Shown here in pieces: positions 57,502 through 64,000 of a DNA stretch of 64,000 nucleotides. The stretch lies in the NCBI GenBank assembly GCA_963585895.1, contig OY757911.1, positions 58,870,552 to 58,934,551 on the forward strand, written 5' to 3'. Source of the DNA: Sepioteuthis lessoniana (taxonomy: Eukaryota > Mollusca > Cephalopoda > Myopsida > Loliginidae). Each line of letters begins with the position of its first letter. Position 1 is the first letter of the stretch. Position numbers and translations under genes: made by a program. The notes below the pieces were generated by a model. The model did no database searches. It worked only from the letters and a program-made list of their open reading frames with translations, and was not told the origin of the DNA.

Positions 57502-57655
57502 CTTTTGAGGCGAATTTCAATTTTTTAAAGTTTAACTCATTTTGGAGGCGAATTTAAATTTATCTCATTTTTAGGCGAATCAAAATTTAAGAAATTTTTA
57601 GACGAATTTAAATTTAACTCAATTTTTATTAGGTGGATTTGAATTTAACTCTTTC
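57502..57655. repeat. ~28-bp minisatellite, five imperfect units
   Basis: The unit GGCGAATTTAAATTTAACTC plus a T-rich spacer repeats five times with small changes (AGGCGAATTT, AGGCGAATCA, AGACGAATTT, AGGTGGATTT). The rest of 57656-58240 has no gene. Confidence 0.85.
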
Positions 57656-58271
57656 TGAAAAACTGTTGCATTTTTTGAAATATTGAAATGGAATGTGCTG
57701 AAATATTTTGAAATTTGTTTCAGTCAAATTTTACTTTTTTTGCGTCAAAATACAAATTTGATAAAATTTATTGTTTGTTTGGAGTTTTTTCTTTGTCTTT
57801 TTATCATGATATATTCAAAAAACTATTAAAATTGTCACGGAATAGTCAGAGATTTATAATCTGATTGTTCCGTTCTAAGTAATAATGGCATTGGTGAAGG
57901 TACGTATTTTCGACTGTTTTCGAGTTTAGCTGTGATAGTTACTACTCAAAAATCATCACGACAGTATTTGAACGACTGATTATATTTTGGTAGATGAAAA
58001 TGATTTTTTAAAACTGTAGTCTGATATGAATTTGTAATCAATGGTAACATGCTGTCATCAACGTTCGTTTTAGAGCAAGAAAGGTTTTACAAACAAAACC
58101 TAAAACGTCATTGTTAACATTCTGAGTTGTTGTGAATGCGAATACATATTTTAAGTCAAATGTAGATACTCAAAGTTAATAGTGATAGTTTTTTCTTTTA
58201 TAAAAAACATACCGTAGCTTTCAATTCAATATATATATATCTATGTGTATGTGTGTGTGTGTGAGTGTGTG

Positions 58272-58420
58272 ATTTGTTTTCTTTGTTTAATGGCATATCA
58301 ACGTTCATGGGTTATTTAATACCAAAGCCATCTTTGCAGAACAGTAGTTCTATTTAACTCATACAAAGTGGGGCAAAGGAAGTTCATACCTTTCTAAAGA
58401 GTATTAGTCGGAAAATTATC
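58272..58420 (-). repeat. SINE family B, tail half
   Basis: GTTTAATGGCATATCAACG, GGGTTATTTAATACCAAAGC, ATTTAACTCATACAAAGTG and AGAGTATTAGTCGG. The head is replaced by a microsatellite. Confidence 0.8.
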
Positions 58421-58430
58421 GTAAGACCGT

Positions 58431-58702
<272 letters not shown>

Positions 58703-58946
58703 TGCAATTAGAAGCAAACTCAAAGCTGGTTAAATTGTCATCATAAATCTATTTCCGAGGAGAATATCATTATACTTTCCATCTCATCAGATGAACACAT
58801 GTTTAAATTGAGGTTGAAAAACAGCAAATATACGCTCAGTTTGTATGTTTTGTAATATAAACCTTGATAGCAAAAAATAAGTAACAATAGCCATACATCG
58901 AGCACTCCCATGAATTTATATGAAATTACTCATATATTCTATATGC

Positions 58947-58948
<2 letters not shown>

Positions 58949-58986
<38 letters not shown>
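58949..58986. repeat. (TA)n microsatellite
   Basis: Pure TA run. Flanking 58701-59215 shows no gene. Confidence 0.95.
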
Positions 58987-58989
<3 letters not shown>

Positions 58990-59250
58990 TAAATAAATGG
59001 TTTGGTTTCAGATTATATACATATGTACATATAAAAATTCTTTGTTGTAGATCCAATGAGTAAATGAAAATATTTTAATATAGGTAGGTCCACGCAGAGA
59101 TTTATATTCTTTTAGAATTTATTTATTTATTTTGTTCTTACATACATATATGGCAAAAGGCCTTGTTAATGGGGTACTCAGTTTGACTGGAACTGACTTT
59201 TACACACAGATTCAAGGTTCGTTCCTAAAGGTTTAAGCCTCACCCAGAAA

Positions 59251-59333
59251 GATGAGCCATAGTTGTAATTTACTAAGCTTTTTGCTTAGATGTGGCACAG
59301 GGCCATATGAAAGGAACCGATGAGCCATAGTTG
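59251..59333. repeat. 53-bp insertion flanked by exact 15-bp direct repeats
   Basis: GATGAGCCATAGTTG occurs at 59251-59265 and 59319-59333. The 53 bases between them match the repeat at 51246-51291. Joining the flanks restores CCATAGTTGAATATTTTTAA, a sequence close to that near 47920. Confidence 0.85.
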
Positions 59334-59461
59334 AATATTTTTAACTGAGATCTTGGGAATGAACAAACTATCTGCAAGATAAATCCATTGTCTGGTGGCA
59401 CAAGCTGAAAAAGGATATTTCCAGAACATTTCTATCACTTCGACTCTGAGCTAGACTTACA

Positions 59462-59665
59462 ATGCACCTTTCTGACACAAGTTCAATAGCTCAGCATTTA
59501 AAAAAACATTCATACCCAACAACACAACTACGGAAAATTCTCACCGACAACACAACAATATTAGAACATCAAAATAATAAACAAAAACTTCAGATTCTCG
59601 AAGCATTACATATTAGAAACCTGCAACCAACACTCAATAGAATTAATTTTCGAACCCAGTGCTAA
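59462..59665 (+). pseudogene. Penelope-like element, end of the GIY-YIG endonuclease domain
   Basis: A 67-codon frame, TSSIAQHLKKH then LRKILTDNTTILEHQNN then LQILEALHIRNLQPTLNR, matches the C-terminal end of the GIY-YIG endonuclease that follows the reverse transcriptase in Penelope-like retroelements. There the pattern ends with an ILEA-x-I...P-x-LN signature. The GIY-YIG catalytic start and the polymerase are absent, so it is a 5'-truncated copy. The annotated Met is only the first ATG after the break. A hammerhead-ribozyme motif lies 140 bases downstream, as expected for this class. Assignment rests on motif recognition. Confidence 0.65.
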
Positions 59666-59805
59666 TGTACTTAAATGTCTTTAGCTACTGGCACTAATTA
59701 TAGAATTACATTTAAAAGCAAACGCCATAATCTTTACCGGCAAAGATGCCCTTACACAGTAGTAATATGTTAAAACAAAAGTTACATCACTTTTGTAATA
59801 GATCC

Positions 59806-59847
59806 TCCCCTGATGATGGCCCAAAGTCGGGCAGAAAGTACTAGGGA
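59806..59847 (+). ncRNA. Hammerhead ribozyme motif
   Basis: All conserved parts are in place: CTGATGA at 59810-59816, GAAA at 59834-59837, and a UA cleavage position (U 59842, A 59843). Stem I is TCCC (59806-59809) with GGGA (59844-59847), four perfect pairs. Stem II forms U-A, G-C, one bulged G, then three C-G pairs around loop AAAGTC (59817-59833). Stem III is the palindrome AGTACT (59837-59842), which pairs between two molecules or in a tandem dimer, as known for the minimal hammerheads of Penelope-like elements. Those self-cleave the element RNA. The bulge may lower activity. Confidence 0.75.
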
Positions 59848-60025
59848 TACATACAACTATGGACAATACATAAATCAATTCCCTCCGAATACGATAAAAG
59901 TAATACGGCAATTCGAACGGATCCAGAAGAAAATATGTAGACATATAATGTCTATTATGTTTAATGAAACTTGCATTAACGAAGAAATGCTGCCTAAATA
60001 TACATATATAAATATATATACATGC

Positions 60026-60028
<3 letters not shown>

Positions 60029-60060
<32 letters not shown>
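60029..60060. repeat. (TA)n microsatellite
   Basis: TA run immediately left of a mariner element. Confidence 0.95.
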
Positions 60061-60063
<3 letters not shown>

Positions 60064-60065
<2 letters not shown>

Positions 60066-60954
60066 GAGGTGCATACGATAAGTTTCCAGATTTTTTCGTA
60101 TGGGCACTTTTATTGATAGTACACACATGAAACTCTAGTCCCCTTTGAAGTAATTTCCTCCGGCTGCAATGCACTTGTACCACTCCAACAACTTCTGGAA
60201 CGCCCCATGGAAGTCATCTTGTGTGAGCGTGTCAATGACCTTCGTCACAGCCTCTTTCATCTCCTCAATTGTCTCATAACGACACCTGTGAGCTTAGGGA
60301 ATTACCAAAAGTCACAGGGAGCAAGGTCTGGACTATATAGAGGGTGAGGAACTGTCTTGATGCCCATCTTAGTCAAATAGTCCGTGACAAGGATGGAGTT
60401 GTGGACTGGTGCATTGTCCTGGCGGAAATGCCACTGACCTGATTTGAAGAGTGCTGGCCTTTTCCCAAGGAATCCTTTCCTGAACTCCCTTAAAACCTCA
60501 ACATAGTAACCCTAACCCTTTGGCCAATCAACTCTGGTGTATTGACTACCTTACTCCTCCCACACCTCTCATCATCCCTCACAGACTCACTTCCTTCCTT
60601 GAATCTCTTATACCACTCAAAAATTGATGCTCGATTCATGCAAGATGGTCCAAAAGCAGTCTGAAGCATTCCATACGTGTTTGTGGCATTTTTTTCCAAG
60701 TTTAAAACAGAATTTTATCGCATATTGTTCTTCTAAAGTGTCAGATTACATTTTTGAAATTCACCAGCTGTGACAATCAGGCTTTAGTAGGGTATTGTAT
60801 TGCTGCTGTAGCTGTTGATTTGAACCTGAAATCATAAAAATTGGTCAGTCATCTCATAAGATGTATAGCAATAACATAGTGAATTTTTAAGAGTCTACGA
60901 CAATTTTAGATGCTCATACGGAAAAAGTATGGAAACTTATCGTATGCCTCTCGT
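60064..60954 (-). mobile_element. Mariner-family transposon, internally deleted, with inverted ends
   Basis: The outer ~43 bases are inverted repeats: ACGAGGTGCATACGATAAGT at the left, and the reverse complement of the right end begins ACGAGAGGCATACGATAAGT. The element is 891 bp, shorter than the usual ~1.3 kb of mariner. Right of it is TATATA; the expected TA target duplication is unclear because the left flank is a microsatellite. Confidence 0.88.
60138..60705 (-). pseudogene. Mariner transposase, deleted and frameshifted
   Basis: DDE-type cut-and-paste transposase remnant. The N-terminal helix-turn-helix end (RASIFEWYKRFKEGSESVRD, then GRSKVV) is at about 60520-60640. After a deletion the frame resumes with YYVEVLREFRKGFLGKRPAL near 60470-60420, QWHFRQDNAPVHNSI holding the second catalytic Asp (60380-60430), and YSPDLAPCDFW with the third Asp (about 60310-60340). 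A TAA follows directly. The C-terminus FQKLLEWYKCIAAGGNYF is at about 60150-60205. The spacing of the last two Asp fits D34D. The block with the first catalytic Asp is missing, so the enzyme is dead. Confidence 0.85.
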
Positions 60955-61699
60955 ATATATAAAAGGGAGTGTATAAACAATCATACACACTCCCTGTAAT
61001 ATGTGATTGAGAAAGACAGAATACAGAAATCGATCCTGTGATTATCCTCAATTTTTATTCTCCAATTGTCTACTTGGTATCTATATTATTGCAGCCACCC
61101 AAACACGAAAACGTGCATATTGAATGGAGAAACGTCCCCCTTCGCAATGGCTAATGGCAAGTCATGCTGAAAATCTAAAGTCTCTTCTGACAAATAAACT
61201 GGGCGGTAGTTACTAAATATAAATTATTTCAAAACGCTGACTTTAGGAAAAAAAAAATATTTCTAAGAAAGGTATTTCAATTAAAATTATTTTAGCTTGT
61301 TTTCTTTCCTAATCTATCTAATCTTTCATTGTTGCGTATCTTTTTTAGGTATTTTATTCTGTGAATAAAAATAAAAAGTTAAAAATTCCATAGTAGATAC
61401 TGAAGAGAACACCATGTAACTGTAGTATTTAGATAATACAGAAACTACTGTTATTCCATCTCAAAAATAGTTTTAAATACATTTGAGAAAATAAAAATAC
61501 TTTTGTCGAAAACTTTACGAAAAACAGTCATTAAAAAATGTTCTAATTCTTGCTCGGTGTTAAGAAGCTTTGAAATACCTAAAGTTTTATATGATGATTA
61601 TATTTGATGGCACTTAAAAAATTATTGGTTTACTTATATAGTTTTTAGGTAACTAAAAGCCAAAGCACAGAAGTGTAGTCTCGCGTTTCATGTGAATGG
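60955..61699. other. No recognisable gene
   Basis: AT-rich, no repeat head seen. Confidence 0.5.
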
Positions 61700-62190
61700 A
61701 AGATGTTAAGATTAGCCACTTTCATAGCGCGGTTTAAATAACACTTCAGACAGTACTCCTCAATAATGTTTGGAGCAATATCAACCATATCAAAGCGAGA
61801 ATAGATAAAACGCAGCAAAACAGCAAATGTAGGTTATGTGATGATAGATACGAAACCATCAATTACATCATAAGTAAATGCAGCAAATTAGCACCGAAAG
61901 AATATAAGACTGAGCATGAAGTTTACCTTACGAACAAATAGTATATGCTCAACCCAGAATATATCCTGGAGAACGACACACACAAAATCCTCTGGGATTT
62001 TGAGATGCAAACGGATCACCTAATCTCGGCCAGATAAGTACCTATACCTTGCTAGGAAATTTAAAAAAAACTTTAGAACATGAAGGTGACGGTGTTACCA
62101 ATTGTAATAGGTGCTCTTGGTACAATCACCAAAGGATTGATACAAGGGCTGGAGTATATGGAAATAAGATAACATAAGGTTTGTCAATGG
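61700..62190 (+). pseudogene. R2/R4-type LINE C-terminus, copy 1 (endonuclease core deleted)
   Basis: Frame with RIDKTQQNSKCRLCDDRYET, INYIISKCSKLAPKEYK (CCHC-like Cys/His pattern), then NPEYILENDTHKILWDFEM and QTDHLISAR. The following restriction-like endonuclease motif (PDL...) is deleted, and the sequence resumes with a degraded LARKFKK stretch and VTVLPIVIGALGTITKGL near 62080-62140. Several stops. In this LINE class the C-terminal zinc knuckle and PD-(D/E)XK-type nuclease cut the target site. Confidence 0.65.
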
Positions 62191-62199
62191 CATCTCTTG

Positions 62200-63095
62200 C
62201 GTGAAAGGCCTAGTGCATAGTCATCAATTTCCAAGTCCTTGACTTCATTTGCCAAAGTTCTTCTTTTGTTCATTTTAAGAATTGTCCCGAGTACCTTACA
62301 AAGACGACTACCCAAGAGTTTATCCATTTGATAAGATTTCAGTGACAGAGATTGTTTCGAGAAGTTTTCTCGTTCCTCTGAGCATTCCCCTTTTTTTTTA
62401 TTATTCTGGTTTGTTTTATGGTTTTCGCTTCCAAAATGACGAAGTCCTTTATTATAATCATCTACTCCTTTGAGAGGTTTTCATACCAGCTGATGTTTTT
62501 TTTTTTACTGGAATTTGAGTGACAGCAAGCCTCCTCAAGTCTCCAGGGCTTTTCGAAGTATGATGACCAACCGTAATAATACAGTAGTCTGGATAGTTTT
62601 TACTTGCCCTCTTATTTCCAAGTCTTCCAGTCCCTTTATCAATCCTCTGGGGATTGTCTCAAGATCACCAATTACAACTGGTATCACCGTCACCTTCATG
62701 TTCCATAGATGTTTTTAGTTCTCTTGCAAGGTCTTAGAACTTATCTCTCTTTTAGCTTTCTTTTATTTTCTCTCTGTAGTCTGCTGAAGCGGTAAAGTCC
62801 TCTATGCAGCAGGTTCTCTTGGTTTTTTGGGGTTTTTTTTTTTTTTTACAATCTCTTGGTCTGGTCGCTACGAGATTTCTATCCCCAAATCCCAGAGAAC
62901 AGTGTGTATCTCATTTTCCAGGACGGATTCTGGGTTGGCCATATACCACTTGTTCGTATGGTCAAAGTTAAATTTTTACACAACTCCCCGTCGATTACCT
63001 TGCCCACCCAGTCGTGTATAATCTTATACTCTTTTTGCGCTAATTTACTGCATTCGCTTATTATATGATTGATCGTTAATTCCAACACCACTGTA
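62200..63095 (-). pseudogene. R2/R4-type LINE C-terminus, copy 2, with 3' UTR
   Basis: Minus-strand remnant facing copy 1. INHIISECSKLAQKEYK (about 63025-63075), HDWVGKVIDGELCKN, NPSWKMRYTLFSGIW, then a degraded RPDQEIV where the nuclease PD motif is expected (near 62850), KRTCCIEDFTASADY near 62790, and VTVIPVVIGDLETIPRGLIK near 62640-62700. Multiple stops and a poly-A (T on plus strand) expansion at 62830-62848. The piece 62200-62510 is likely its 3' untranslated region. Confidence 0.65.
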
Positions 63096-63106
63096 AAAAA
63101 AAAATG

Positions 63107-63186
<80 letters not shown>
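63107..63186. repeat. Compound microsatellite (TA)n(GA)n
   Basis: TA run followed by GA run; a short (GATA)n tract at 63247-63277. The remaining bases to 64000 are AT-rich without a recognisable gene. Confidence 0.95.
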
Positions 63187-63189
<3 letters not shown>

Positions 63190-64000
63190 GAGAGAGAGAG
63201 AAAAACATATGAACAGAATTAAACAGGTAGGAAGATATGCACAGATTAGATAGATAGATAGATCGATAGATAGATAGTAATTTTGCTTGAAAATTATAGG
63301 AGTAATTCCTTTTTTTTACAAATTATAATGACATTATAATATTATAATATTTACATTTAATTACGAGTTATAATGATTTATTCTAATATTATTTTAGCCC
63401 TAATCGAAAAATTTAAAAAACATTAATCAAACAAAATATTACGTTTCCATTCAAAATTAGGAAAAAAAACTTCCGTTTAATTAACCTTATTAGAATTAGA
63501 TAAAAATTTAGGTAAATCAAAATATATATTAAATCATTAATTAGAAATTCTTATGAATGATTTTCAATAAAAACTGTAAAGTCTTCACATCATCGAAAAC
63601 CAATCTTAACTAAATTGAATTAATTACAAAACTATTTTATTGCAAAATTACGTATGCGTTTATTGCCACATTAAAATATTTAAATCCTATATTTATCATA
63701 GCATATAGTATTGTAATTTTATTTTCTATCACGTTTAGAATCGTTCTGAGCATTTCACAGTTCTTCCAAAAGTATTCTTCGATCCTGAAAAATCTAATTT
63801 TTTTTCTGCTTAGATTCCAGGTTCAATAGACAAAGATTAGCTGCTGAATATTCACTTGGCTTTTTTCAAAAGAATTCTTCAAAGATGTTTTTCAGTTGAA
63901 TGCAAATTGATTTCGACGGACCGTGAATGTCTGGGAAAGTCTTCCGGCATTCAATTCTAGAATTGCCAACGTGGATTTATCTTTCATTCTGAAATGGTGA

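Noticed and set aside
58780..58815. CTGATGA plus GAAA on the minus strand, possible hammerhead
   Set aside because: Only four bases separate the two motifs, so stem II cannot form.
60505..60520. TAACCCTAACCC, telomere-like repeat
   Set aside because: Only two units, inside the mariner relic; no array.

Overview
This window looks like intergenic or deep-intronic DNA from a large, AT-rich, repeat-filled animal genome. The best guess is a cephalopod mollusc such as an octopus. That is an inference from four things seen together: an RTE-type LINE ending in an (ATG)n tail, several tRNA-derived SINE families, long compound (TA)n/(CA)n/(GA)n microsatellites, and Penelope-like, mariner and Tc1 remnants. 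I found no convincing host protein-coding exon, no real tRNA or rRNA gene and no CRISPR array. The only long intact reading frame, on the minus strand at 55064-57119, is the reverse transcriptase of an RTE LINE.

Layout. 0-10 kb: a possible promoter or LTR near 1.05 kb, two 5'-truncated RTE copies (2.4-3.2 kb minus, 7.5-8.4 kb plus), a solo-LTR-like element (4.1-4.6 kb) and several SINEs. 10-20 kb: large microsatellites, a 443-bp tandem duplication, the N-terminal half of a decayed R2/R4-type LINE (12-13.2 kb), a tRNA-like SINE (14.3 kb), and long inverted repeats at 15.2, 16.3 and 17.3 kb. 20-33 kb: three more RTE fragments, two copies of a SINE with a clear Pol III B box, many copies of a third SINE, and a Tc1 relic (31.7-32.6 kb). 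33-47 kb: a second solo-LTR-like copy sitting inside a SINE, a duplicated 420-bp unit (37.4-38.7 kb) and dense copies of a repeat family with internal ~68-bp tandem units. 47-64 kb: a SINE nested in another SINE with a 16-bp target duplication, a perfect 28-bp hairpin (54.0 kb), the RTE copy nested in the tail of an older RTE copy (54.6-57.1 kb), a Penelope-like remnant with a hammerhead-ribozyme motif (59.5-59.85 kb), an internally deleted mariner with inverted ends (60.06-60.95 kb), and two oppositely oriented R2/R4-type LINE C-termini (61.7-63.1 kb).

Repeat families are named A-E here only for cross-reference. A, B, C and E are tRNA-related SINEs. B has the head GTGGTATAATGGNTAAAGTG and a tail containing GTTGATATGCCATTAAA. 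C has B-box-like GAGTTCAAATCC. D is a longer family with a conserved head, a variable array of ~68-bp units and a tail matching that of B. 'Sense' for D means the direction that puts this shared tail last.

Functionally the window is a record of repeated mobilisation. RTE machinery has left many truncated copies. tRNA-promoter SINEs probably used LINE enzymes to insert, with 16-bp target duplications still visible. Cut-and-paste elements left deletion derivatives. The items most worth a second look are the hammerhead motif, the D/B composite with inverted matching ends, the nested RTE insertion, and the set of clean hairpins.
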